DNA of 21,640 nucleotides, taken from positions 1 to 21,640 of the forward strand of contig CAYUFM010000014.1 of NCBI GenBank assembly GCA_964444225.1. Direction: 5' to 3'. The stretch comes from JALHOM01 sp964444225 (lineage in GTDB: Bacteria; Patescibacteriota; Saccharimonadia; Saccharimonadales; 2-12-FULL-41-12). Below, one piece after another: positions 1 to 5,795 of the stretch. Within the stretch, counting starts at the first letter, position 1; every line of letters begins with the position of its first letter. Below the pieces are notes generated by a model. The model had not been told where the DNA came from. It searched no databases and worked only from the letters and a program-made list of their open reading frames with translations. The position numbers and the translations under genes were made by a program.

Positions 1-72
1 TCATAAACAGATATTTTTTCGAAAACAACGCATAAGATATCATATGTGGTGTTAATTTTTTATTCCAAAAAC

Positions 73-81
73 TGTGGATAA
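73..81 (-). promoter_or_regulatory. DnaA-box-like 9-mer
   Basis: TGTGGATAA on the plus strand is the exact reverse complement of the consensus DnaA box TTATCCACA. It sits in AT-rich non-coding sequence upstream of thrS. A single 9-mer can occur by chance in a window this size, and no cluster of further boxes is visible here, so an origin is not claimed. Confidence 0.25.
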
Positions 82-164
82 AAACATAAAAAAGTACTAG
101 CCTTTTAATACTATCATTGCTATCATAGTAGTGCAGGTGGAATTCTGCTAGGTGTTTACACCAG

Positions 165-203
165 AAAAATCGTGCTTTTTGCGAGATAGCACGATTTTTT
201 TAT
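165..203 (+). terminator. Terminator-like hairpin in the thrS leader
   Basis: The arms AAAATCGTGC and GCACGATTTT can form a 10-bp stem around a short loop, followed by a T run. A small GGTG-TTTA-CACC hairpin (151-162) lies directly before it. It either ends an upstream transcript or acts as an attenuator of thrS. The A-rich 5' arm means it could also work in the other direction. No T-box consensus (TGGNACCGCG) is seen, although GCAG-GTGGAATT-CTGC (133-148) superficially recalls one. Confidence 0.6.
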
Positions 204-204
204 T

Positions 205-213
205 TGGTATACT
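205..213 (+). promoter_or_regulatory. Extended -10 promoter of thrS
   Basis: TGGTATACT is an extended -10 (TGN plus TATACT) with no recognisable -35 at 16-18 bases. The expected start near 219-220 gives a leader of about 11 nt that still contains the AAGGAG ribosome-binding site (220-225). The identical 9-mer precedes the M50 gene at 4658. Confidence 0.5.
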
Positions 214-230
214 GATGACAAGGAGTATTA

Positions 231-2066
231 ATGTCTGATAACGATTTATATGCAATGAGGCACAGTTTAGCTCATATTATGGCAACCGCAGTTTCATCAC
301 TGTGGCCAGATGTAAAGCTGGGAGTTGGTCCAGTGGTGGAAAATGGATTTTATTACGATATTGATCTAGGCGAGACTAAAATATCAGAAGAAGACTTCGA
401 AAAAATAGAAGCCGAGATGAGAAAGGTTATAGATGCAAAACAGCCTTTTGAGCGAAGTGAAAAAACAATAGACGAAGCAATACTGTGGGCACAAAAGACT
501 GCGCAACCATACAAGGAAGAACTCTTAAACGATTTGTGGCGTGAAGGCACAACAATAGCTAAAGAGTTAGATATAAATGAGTTGGGTCTATCCGGTGAAG
601 GTGATTCTAAGGTAGAAAGTGTATCTTTTTATACAAATGGAACATTTTGCGACCTATGTCGTGGGCCACATGTTGAGCATACAGGTCAGGTTGGCGCGTT
701 TAAATTAATGCGTGTTGCTGGGGCTTATTGGAGAGGTAAGACCGAAAATCCTCAGATGCAAAGGCTTTATGGTGTTGCATTTCAGTCTCCAAAAGAACTT
801 CGTCAACATCTAGAAATGCTAGAAGAAGCAAAAAAACGCGATCACCGAAAGCTTGGCACAGAAATGGACTTGTTTGTTTTTTCTGATTTAGTTGGCTCAG
901 GCCTACCGCTATTCACCCCTAGGGGAACGATCATGAGAGATGAAATTGGTAAATTCTCACAAGAGTTACAAGAAGAAGCAGGATATCAAAGAGTGGCAAT
1001 ACCTCATCTTGCAAAAACTGACTTATATAAAGTATCCGGTCATTATGACAAATATCCAGAACGTTTTACAGCTACCAGTTTTGAGTCCGATGATGAGTTC
1101 ATGATGAAGCCAATGAATTGTCCTCATCATACCCAGATTTACGCCAGTAAACCACGAAGTTATAAGGATCTACCGATCCGCTACATGGAAAACACGCTTG
1201 TTTACAGAGACGAGAAGGCTGGAGAATTACATGGTCTTAGTCGGGTAAGGGCAGCAACACAAGATGATGGCCATGTTTTTTGCACCGTTGATCAGATTGA
1301 TCAAGAATTTACATCAATAATGCAGATGATTAAAACAATGTATGGAACTTTTGACCTGAAGTGGAAGGCTAGACTTAGTTTCAGGGATGACTCGGATAAG
1401 TATTTAGGTGAACTAGAGTTATGGAACAAAGCTCAAGAGACTATAGAGAATGTAGCAAAAAGCCTAGAGGTCGATTATTTTGTGGGCGAAGGTGAAGCTG
1501 CATTTTATGGACCCAAGATAGATATTATGGCTACGGATGCTCTTGGTAGGGAGTGGCAGTTAGCTACTGAGCAACTAGATTTTGTTCAACCCGAGAGGTT
1601 TGGCCTCGAGTATACTGCGGAAGATGGCAGTAGGCAAAGACCTGTGATGATACATAAAGCCTTGCTTGGTTCTTTTGAGAGGTTTTTGAGCGTATATATC
1701 GAGCACACAGCTGGACGTTTTCCGGTGTGGATGGCACCAGAACAAATTAGGATAATAACCGTAAACCAAGAAGAACCTACTACTAGTTTTGCTGATGCAA
1801 TATATCAAAAAGCAAAAAATTTATCTCTCAGAGCGTACGTCGATAACGACAACCAATCTGTTGGTAAAAAAATCAGAAATGCCGAGATTGCCAAGGTGCC
1901 CTATACTCTGGTGATAGGCGAAAAAGAGATTGCTAGTGGAACGGTAAGTCCCCGCATTAGAGGTGACATGCTGGTCGTGCCTGGTGATAAACAGCTACCG
2001 ATTGATAATTTTATAAAAAGCGTCTTTAATGAAGTAAAAACTAGAGTTATCAAATCTTCTATATAA
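231..2066 (+). CDS. thrS: Threonyl-tRNA synthetase lacking the TGS domain
   Basis: Class II aminoacyl-tRNA synthetase (611 aa) that charges tRNA-Thr in the cytoplasm. The editing domain comes first: HSLAH (H11, H15) and CRGPH (C143, H147) are the zinc-type motifs that clear Ser-tRNA-Thr. The catalytic core follows with motif 1 around 229-242, motif 2 around 317-345 and motif 3 GSFERFL (480-486). The catalytic zinc ligands are C297 (MNCPHH), H348 (DGHVF) and H475 (MIHK). The anticodon-binding domain is about 503-605. The roughly 60-residue N-terminal TGS domain found in most bacterial ThrRS is absent. The start is secure: an in-frame TGA lies at 216-218 and AAGGAG sits 5 nt before the ATG, so the domain has not been missed through a wrong start. 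First gene of the forward cluster; miaA follows after 40 bases. Confidence 0.97.
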   Translation: MSDNDLYAMRHSLAHIMATAVSSLWPDVKLGVGPVVENGFYYDIDLGETKISEEDFEKIEAEMRKVIDAKQPFERSEKTIDEAILWAQKTAQPYKEELLNDLWREGTTIAKELDINELGLSGEGDSKVESVSFYTNGTFCDLCRGPHVEHTGQVGAFKLMRVAGAYWRGKTENPQMQRLYGVAFQSPKELRQHLEMLEEAKKRDHRKLGTEMDLFVFSDLVGSGLPLFTPRGTIMRDEIGKFSQELQEEAGYQRVAIPHLAKTDLYKVSGHYDKYPERFTATSFESDDEFMMKPMNCPHHTQIYASKPRSYKDLPIRYMENTLVYRDEKAGELHGLSRVRAATQDDGHVFCTVDQIDQEFTSIMQMIKTMYGTFDLKWKARLSFRDDSDKYLGELELWNKAQETIENVAKSLEVDYFVGEGEAAFYGPKIDIMATDALGREWQLATEQLDFVQPERFGLEYTAEDGSRQRPVMIHKALLGSFERFLSVYIEHTAGRFPVWMAPEQIRIITVNQEEPTTSFADAIYQKAKNLSLRAYVDNDNQSVGKKIRNAEIAKVPYTLVIGEKEIASGTVSPRIRGDMLVVPGDKQLPIDNFIKSVFNEVKTRVIKSSI

Positions 2067-2106
2067 AGGAGTGATAAAATTTGCGGACCTTTGGTAGTAG
2101 CGTAAA

Positions 2107-2976
2107 GTGTTAATATCCATGGAAATTAGACAACCTAAATTAGTGGCTATTGTTGGACAGACAGCTAGTGGTAAAACAGATTTGGCTATAAAGCTTGCCC
2201 ATAAGTTTAATGGTGAGATTATTTGTGCTGACTCCCGAACTATATATAAGGGTATGGATATTGGTACGGCCAAGCCTTCGCTGGGTCAACAAAAAATGGT
2301 AACTCACCATATGTTAGATATTATTGAGCCTAGTGAAAGGTACTCAGTTGCGCGTTTTAAAAGCCAGGCTATTAAAATAATTGATCATTTATATTCAAAA
2401 AATAAATTACCTATAGTAGTAGGCGGAAGTGGCTTATACATTGATGCATTGCTTTATGATTTTGATCTCCAGTGTAAGGACGTGCGTACCCTGGGTAACG
2501 ACCATAGTCTAGGGGAGCTGCAGGATCTTTCTAAAAAACTGGACCTAAAACCCAGTCAACAAACGTTGCTAAACAAACAACATTTAAGGCGATTTATTGA
2601 GAGAGATGGCCAGCAAGGATCCAAAAAACCCACCCAGGCATTAGTGTTAGGTACAAAAATTGAAAAGACTATTCTGGATAAACGTATCGCTGAGCGTGTT
2701 GACGCTATGATTGATTCAGGCTTTATAAATGAAGTAAAAAATATAATAAAAATTTATGGTGATGAATCTTATGCTCTTATGGCACCAGGCTATAAGCCGG
2801 CTTGTAGTTTCTTAAATGGTGAAATTACTATTGAAGAGGCAAGGCAGCAGTTTATAAAAAACGACAAAAAATTAGCAAAACGACAAAAGACCTGGTTTAA
2901 ACGTAATCCAGATATCGTTTGGATAGATGATCTAGAACAAGCCGAACAACTAATTAAAGAATATCTGCTACAATAG
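2107..2976 (+). CDS. miaA: tRNA dimethylallyltransferase (MiaA)
   Basis: Transfers the dimethylallyl group from DMAPP to A37 of tRNAs that read UNN codons. Visible motifs, numbered from the GTG: P-loop GQTASGKT (17-24), the substrate region DSRTIYKGMDIGTAKPS (42-58), HHMLDIIEPSERYSV (67-81), VVGGSGLYIDAL (104-115) and the C-terminal AKRQKTWFKR (257-266). At 289 aa it is slightly shorter than most bacterial MiaA. The start is uncertain: GTG 2107 or ATG 2119, and neither has a Shine-Dalgarno. The nearest good one (AAAGGAG, 2065-2071) lies over 35 bases upstream and instead fits a 10-codon TTG-started ORF (2081-2113) that overlaps the GTG, so translation may be coupled to it. The next gene begins 4 bases after the miaA stop. 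Confidence 0.95.
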   Translation: MLISMEIRQPKLVAIVGQTASGKTDLAIKLAHKFNGEIICADSRTIYKGMDIGTAKPSLGQQKMVTHHMLDIIEPSERYSVARFKSQAIKIIDHLYSKNKLPIVVGGSGLYIDALLYDFDLQCKDVRTLGNDHSLGELQDLSKKLDLKPSQQTLLNKQHLRRFIERDGQQGSKKPTQALVLGTKIEKTILDKRIAERVDAMIDSGFINEVKNIIKIYGDESYALMAPGYKPACSFLNGEITIEEARQQFIKNDKKLAKRQKTWFKRNPDIVWIDDLEQAEQLIKEYLLQ

Positions 2977-2980
2977 AATT

Positions 2981-3637
2981 ATGGTTGAACAACTCTTTGG
3001 GTCCAAAACGCGTGTTAAGCTGTTACAGCTTTTTTATAGCAATCCAAACAGGTCGTTTTATGTCCGAGAAATAACACGAAAAATAGACGAACAGATAAAC
3101 TCTGTTAGAAGAGAGCTGGCTAATCTTTTAAGTATTGGTATTATCTCTTCTGAGAATACAAACAATAAGCTGTACTACGAGGTTAATCAAAAGTATGAAT
3201 TTTATAAACCACTTGCTCAAATGTTTGGAGGTGTAGCAATATCTGTAGGTCCTGCGGGAGTCTCTGTAGATGAGGAGTCATCAGAGCCCATCCCTGTAGA
3301 TTTGAAAGCATTAGGACATATTGAGCTAGCGTTATTTACCGGTCAGTTTACTAGAGACGAACGTAGTGGAATTGATTTCTTGATAGTCGGTGACATTAAC
3401 CAAACGCAGCTTAGTAAGTTTGTAGCCGATTTAGAGTCTAGAGAAGGCAAAGAAGTCAGATATGTAAGTATGTCACCAAAAGAGTACAGGTACAGGGAAC
3501 AAATAAATGACAGATTTTTAGCAAAGGTAATAGAGTCAAAGAAACAGATACTATTCGACAAAAATCTTCTAAGTAGTTCACATCAAGAGGTGACAGAAGA
3601 GTCTGAAAAAGAAGTAAAGAAAACTAAAAGTAAGTAA
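2981..3637 (+). CDS. Winged-helix protein with degenerate nucleotidyltransferase-like domain
   Basis: A 218-aa soluble protein. Residues about 5-75 form a winged helix-turn-helix (SKTRVKLLQLFY, then SFYVREITRKI and SVRRELANLLSIGII, then a KLYYEVN wing), as in ArsR/MarR-like DNA-binding domains. Residues about 108-195 look like a minimal nucleotidyltransferase fold: ELALFTGQFTRDERSGIDFL sits where active enzymes have a GS...DxD motif. Here the GS is TG and only one acidic residue (D132) of the pair remains, so catalysis is unlikely. The Lys/Glu-rich tail (200-218) is probably disordered. It is likely a transcriptional regulator with a sensing half, but the targets are unknown. Only 4 bases separate it from the miaA stop and there is no clear Shine-Dalgarno, which suggests translational coupling. 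Confidence 0.8.
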   Translation: MVEQLFGSKTRVKLLQLFYSNPNRSFYVREITRKIDEQINSVRRELANLLSIGIISSENTNNKLYYEVNQKYEFYKPLAQMFGGVAISVGPAGVSVDEESSEPIPVDLKALGHIELALFTGQFTRDERSGIDFLIVGDINQTQLSKFVADLESREGKEVRYVSMSPKEYRYREQINDRFLAKVIESKKQILFDKNLLSSSHQEVTEESEKEVKKTKSK

Positions 3638-3653
3638 CGAAAGAGGCGTACGG

Positions 3654-4277
3654 ATGGAAATTAAATACCTTGGCGGAAATTGTATAAAAATTGTAACAAA
3701 AAAAATAAGTATCATTACTGATGATAAAATAAATGTATCCAACAAGCCCGTCGCGACAGATAAGGATATCGTTCTCCTTACTCAGCCAACAGATACAGAA
3801 AGTAAGCATTATTTTTTGATAGATGGACCGGGTGAATATGAAGTCTCAGACATATCTGTTAGGGGAGTTCCTGCTCAGTCTCATATTGATCAAAAAGGCA
3901 CACACGCCAGCACGATGTATAGGGTTATTGTAGATGAATTTAGATTAGCTATTGTCGGCCACATTTACCCTGAACTTTCAGAGGATCAGCTAGAAGATCT
4001 AGGGACAGTTGATATATTAATTATTCCTGTGGGTGGAAATGGCTCTACGCTAGATGGTCTAGGCGCACAAAAAGTAATAAGAGCAATAGAACCTAAAATT
4101 GTTATTCCAACGCATTATGATGATGGCAGAACAGAATATGAAGTACCCCAGGCTGATCTGGAAGCTGCGCTAACGGCATTGTCTATGGAACCTTCAGAAA
4201 CCTTAGATTCTCTAAAACTCAAAAGTGCGGAATTCTTAGGTGAAACAACTCGATTGATCGTCATAGAACCAAAATAG
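3654..4277 (+). CDS. Metallo-beta-lactamase-fold protein, UlaG-like, metal motif lost
   Basis: A 207-aa cytoplasmic protein with the strand order of the UlaG/UPF0173 group of the MBL superfamily: an N-terminal MEIKYLGGNCIKI, a central GPGEYEV (58-64), VDILIIPVGG (119-128), and VIPTHYDDG (150-158) near the C-terminus. The signature HxHxDH that binds metal should follow DIVLLT (38-43) but reads QPTDTESKH, and the next ligand region is GHIYPELSEDQ (102-112). Only H154 of the usual set is clear. Hydrolase activity is therefore doubtful and a binding or structural role is possible. Start supported by AAGAGG (3641-3646), 7 nt before the ATG. It follows the winged-helix gene by 16 bases and ends the forward cluster. 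Confidence 0.8.
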   Translation: MEIKYLGGNCIKIVTKKISIITDDKINVSNKPVATDKDIVLLTQPTDTESKHYFLIDGPGEYEVSDISVRGVPAQSHIDQKGTHASTMYRVIVDEFRLAIVGHIYPELSEDQLEDLGTVDILIIPVGGNGSTLDGLGAQKVIRAIEPKIVIPTHYDDGRTEYEVPQADLEAALTALSMEPSETLDSLKLKSAEFLGETTRLIVIEPK

Positions 4278-4325
4278 CCAGACTCTGCTTGTTTGGGTGT
4301 AGTCTAAGAAGGATAACGAGCACAA

Positions 4326-4358
4326 AAATAAAGCCGTAATTATGTTACGGCTCTATTT
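4326..4358. terminator. Bidirectional terminator between the MBL gene and rpmB
   Basis: AGCCGTAA (4332-4339) and TTACGGCT (4345-4352) form a perfect 8-bp stem with loop TTATG. An A-rich stretch lies on the left and CTATTTTG on the right, so it can end the forward cluster and also the convergent rpmB transcript. This is the main content of the 111-base gap. Confidence 0.8.
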
Positions 4359-4388
4359 TGACGGAGTTCAATGTTTAAAATGTACCAA

Positions 4389-4586
4389 TCAAGAAGATTG
4401 TAATAGGCCTTTTTTCTTCAGTGTGCGAAGAGCGCTGGTACTTACTTTTAGCTTAACTTTTTTGCCATCAACAATAATTGTTTTTGTTTGTAAGTTAGGT
4501 TTCCAAACTTTCTTGGTGCGCCTTAAAGAGAAGCTCACATTGTGGCCATATTGTTTGCCTTTGCCGGTAATATCGCATTTTTGCAT
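4389..4586 (-). CDS. rpmB: 50S ribosomal protein L28
   Basis: A 65-aa basic protein of the large ribosomal subunit. The N-terminus MQKCDITGKGKQYGHNVS and the core RRTKKVWKPNLQ (22-33) match the L28 family, as does the C-terminal KLKVSTSALRTLKKKG. Only one cysteine (C4) is present, so it is the zinc-free form rather than the four-cysteine form. AAGAAGG (4594-4600 on the complement) lies 7 nt before the ATG. The stop is TGA, the least used stop in this window. A consensus promoter lies directly upstream, so it is probably a single-gene unit divergent from the M50 peptidase. Confidence 0.95.
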   Translation of the reverse strand: MQKCDITGKGKQYGHNVSFSLRRTKKVWKPNLQTKTIIVDGKKVKLKVSTSALRTLKKKGLLQSS

Positions 4587-4613
4587 TAGTTAACCTTCTT
4601 AAATCTTTAATAT

Positions 4614-4642
4614 ATTCTAACCCTTGTAAACAAAAAAGTCAA
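4614..4642 (-). promoter_or_regulatory. Sigma-70-type promoter of rpmB
   Basis: On the minus strand TTGACT (4642-4637) is followed by a 17-base spacer and TAGAAT (4619-4614). This leaves about 20 nt of leader containing the AAGAAGG site. It is back-to-back with the M50 promoter. Confidence 0.8.
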
Positions 4643-4657
4643 CACCTTAGGGCAGGG

Positions 4658-4666
4658 TGGTATACT
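4658..4666 (+). promoter_or_regulatory. Extended -10 promoter of the M50 gene (leaderless)
   Basis: TGGTATACT, the same 9-mer as before thrS, has no -35. Its 3' end lies 8 bases before the ATG at 4675, so transcription should begin within about 3 nt of the start codon. The bases between (ACTAAGCG) contain no Shine-Dalgarno. Confidence 0.6.
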
Positions 4667-4674
4667 ACTAAGCG

Positions 4675-5301
4675 ATGATTGAATCAATTGACGGTCTAAG
4701 TGTTATTACGATTATTGTAACTTTGATAGTTTCTATTACGATTCACGAGGCAGTTCACGCCTACATGGGCTACTTTTTAGGTGATGATACTGCAAAACTT
4801 GAGGGGCGGGTAAGCCTTAATCCTTTTAAACACATAGACCCATTTTCAACAATTATTTTGCCGGTTATTACTTTTTTGATCTTTAAGGTTCCTCTTCTTG
4901 CTGCTAAGCCAGTCCCTTTTAACCCAAATAGAGTTAGGTATGGAGAGTTTGGTTCGGCGATAATAGCGGTCGCAGGGCCTCTGTCTAATTTAGTTTTAGC
5001 TAGCTTAGCAGCAGGCTTATTACAGATTTTCAAAGGTAGCCTCGCGGTAGACCTGATACAGATATTGGTAATATTTATGATAGTTAACATAGGCCTTTTT
5101 GTCTTTAATATGATCCCAGTACCTCCACTAGATGGCTCCAGATTACTGTATGCATTTGCGCCAGAGACAGTGCAGCGGTTTATGGGTGCCCTAGAAAATA
5201 TTGGGATTTTCTTGATTTTTGGACTGATTGTTTTAGCTCCAGAAATGTTTAACTTTATAAATAATATTAACAACACTATTTTCAATTTCCTGATAAGTTA
5301 G
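4675..5301 (+). CDS. Site-2-protease-like zinc metalloprotease, M50 family
   Basis: A 208-aa polytopic membrane protein. The zinc-binding HEAVH (24-28) lies in the first transmembrane helix and the third-ligand motif FNMIPVPPLDG (144-154) in a later one, which is the M50B core arrangement. Hydrophobic segments lie at about 8-30, 55-78, 95-118, 125-147 and 175-195. It lacks a PDZ domain, so it belongs with the short site-2-protease homologues rather than RseP. Such enzymes cut substrates within the membrane, often releasing transcription factors; the substrate here is unknown. The start is forced: an in-frame TAA (4669-4671) lies one codon upstream and HEAVH is too near the N-terminus for a later Met. 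No Shine-Dalgarno is present. Confidence 0.93.
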   Translation: MIESIDGLSVITIIVTLIVSITIHEAVHAYMGYFLGDDTAKLEGRVSLNPFKHIDPFSTIILPVITFLIFKVPLLAAKPVPFNPNRVRYGEFGSAIIAVAGPLSNLVLASLAAGLLQIFKGSLAVDLIQILVIFMIVNIGLFVFNMIPVPPLDGSRLLYAFAPETVQRFMGALENIGIFLIFGLIVLAPEMFNFINNINNTIFNFLIS

Positions 5302-5304
5302 CGT

Positions 5305-5310
5305 TATAAT
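5305..5310 (+). promoter_or_regulatory. -10 element of a putative ncRNA
   Basis: A perfect TATAAT four bases after the M50 stop codon, with no clear -35. The expected start near 5316-5317 falls right at the 5' arm of the long-range helix of the RNA described next. Confidence 0.5.
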
Positions 5311-5315
5311 AAGAG

Positions 5316-5489
5316 TGCTAAGCGGTGAAATTGGCAAATGATTATCTTGAATAGTTAGTGATTTTGGGGAATCAATATTTATACCAGCCGTGGCTAGTAT
5401 GTGAGATTACCCACTTGGTTATACGCCAAGTTAATCGCGCCAAAAACCCGCTTAGTTTTTGTGATTAGCAGCGGTCAACCTGCTTTTTA
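5316..5489 (+). ncRNA. Putative structured small RNA (about 170 nt)
   Basis: A promoter-to-terminator unit with no open frame. CTAAGCGG (5318-5325) can pair with CCGCTTAG (5448-5455), and just inside TTGGC (5331-5335) pairs with GCCAA (5439-5443), closing the molecule. Inside lie the hairpins TGATT-TTGGGG-AATCA and ACTTGG-TTATACG-CCAAGT. A separate intrinsic terminator follows. Size and single-rod closure recall 6S RNA, but no conserved 6S, SRP or tmRNA core was recognised, so the class is open. The start is taken from the TATAAT and the end from the T run. Confidence 0.45.
5467..5489 (+). terminator. Intrinsic terminator of the small RNA
   Basis: AGCAG (5467-5471) and CTGCT (5480-5484) form a 5-bp stem with an 8-base loop, followed directly by a T run. 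It is short but well placed, about 12 bases after the closing helix. Confidence 0.55.
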
Positions 5490-5502
5490 TGGAGTGCTAA
5501 AC

Positions 5503-5674
5503 ATAAAATATTTAAGGATGTAGTGCAGGTTCATAGTCGCGTACGGCTGGGGTGAGAAATGCTGCTGGCATTTCTCAAGGAAACCTTCTCTTAAAAGCTG
5601 GTTTTTTAGACGCAATTTTCGGGGTCGCGGAAGGTGACCGTGAGACTCAAGAGAAAACTGTGGTTTGTCGAGTG
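5503..5674 (+). other. Structured non-coding segment upstream of tRNA-Pro
   Basis: No gene is seen. TGAGAAATGC (5553-5562) and GCATTTCTCA (5568-5577) form a perfect 10-bp hairpin with loop TGCTG. AGGTT (5527-5531) can close it with AACCT (5582-5586). Further on, TTCTCTT and AAGAGAA pair around a GGTCGC-GGAAG-GTGACC stem. TAAAAT near 5503 could be a -10. It may be a second small RNA or a long 5' extension of the tRNA transcript. No T run marks an end. Confidence 0.3.
5538..5552 (+). repeat. 15-base direct copy of the tRNA-Pro D/anticodon region
   Basis: CGCGTACGGCTGGGG here is identical to 5711-5725 inside tRNA-Pro, which covers the 3' side of the D stem through most of the anticodon loop. 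Flanking bases differ on both sides. An exact 15-mer this GC-rich 173 bases away is unlikely by chance in AT-rich DNA. Confidence 0.6.
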
Positions 5675-5680
5675 TATAAT
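5675..5680 (+). promoter_or_regulatory. -10 element of tRNA-Pro
   Basis: A perfect TATAAT with its 3' end 8 bases before the mature tRNA 5' end. The primary transcript would carry only 2-3 extra 5' nucleotides. No -35 is evident. Confidence 0.55.
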
Positions 5681-5688
5681 ATGTTGAT

Positions 5689-5764
5689 CGGGATGTGGCG
5701 CAGTTGGTAGCGCGTACGGCTGGGGGCCGTGAGGTCGCAAGTTCAAGTCTTGTCATCCCGACCA
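5689..5764 (+). tRNA. tRNA-Pro (anticodon GGG)
   Basis: A complete 76-nt cloverleaf with encoded CCA. Acceptor arms are CGGGATG and CATCCCG. The D stem is GCGC/GCGC around AGTTGGTA. The anticodon arm is TACGG-CTGGGGG-CCGTG, with anticodon GGG at 5722-5724 and G37. The variable loop is AGGTC and the T arm GCAAG-TTCAAGT-CTTGT. Discriminator A and the C1-G72 pair are typical identity elements of bacterial tRNA-Pro. It reads CCC and CCU codons. Confidence 0.97.
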
Positions 5765-5776
5765 AACTACATTTCA

Positions 5777-5785
5777 TGTTATATT
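5777..5785 (+). promoter_or_regulatory. Extended -10 promoter of the RNase H gene (leaderless)
   Basis: TGTTATATT is TGN plus TATATT, ending 10 bases before the ATG at 5796. The predicted mRNA leader is about 4 nt. The AAGCGATG context matches that of the M50 gene. Confidence 0.5.
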
Positions 5786-5795
5786 AGTTAAAGCG

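Noticed and set aside
121..203. T-box riboswitch upstream of thrS
   Set aside because: The TGGNACCGCG core and specifier stem are missing; only GGTGGA resembles it.
4389..4391. UGA recoded as glycine (Gracilibacteria-type code)
   Set aside because: rpmB ends sensibly at TGA with normal L28 length, and conserved glycines are GGN throughout.
4770..5285. 171-aa minus-strand ORF
   Set aside because: It is entirely antisense to the well-supported M50 peptidase gene and has no family features.
5336..5356. GCA AAT GAT TAT CTT GAA TAG (ANDYLE-stop), recalling a tmRNA tag
   Set aside because: No tRNA-like ends, no TTCGA arm or CCA, and the peptide lacks the hydrophobic degron end; tmRNA not supported.
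5527..5665. SRP (4.5S) RNA, suggested by GGTC...CGGAAG...GACC
   Set aside because: The conserved AGCAG side of the SRP helix 8 loop is absent.
5487..5777. 96-aa minus-strand ORF containing GMTRLELATSRPPAVRATNC
   Set aside because: It is antisense to tRNA-Pro and the structured segment; this peptide type is a well-known false translation of tRNA genes.
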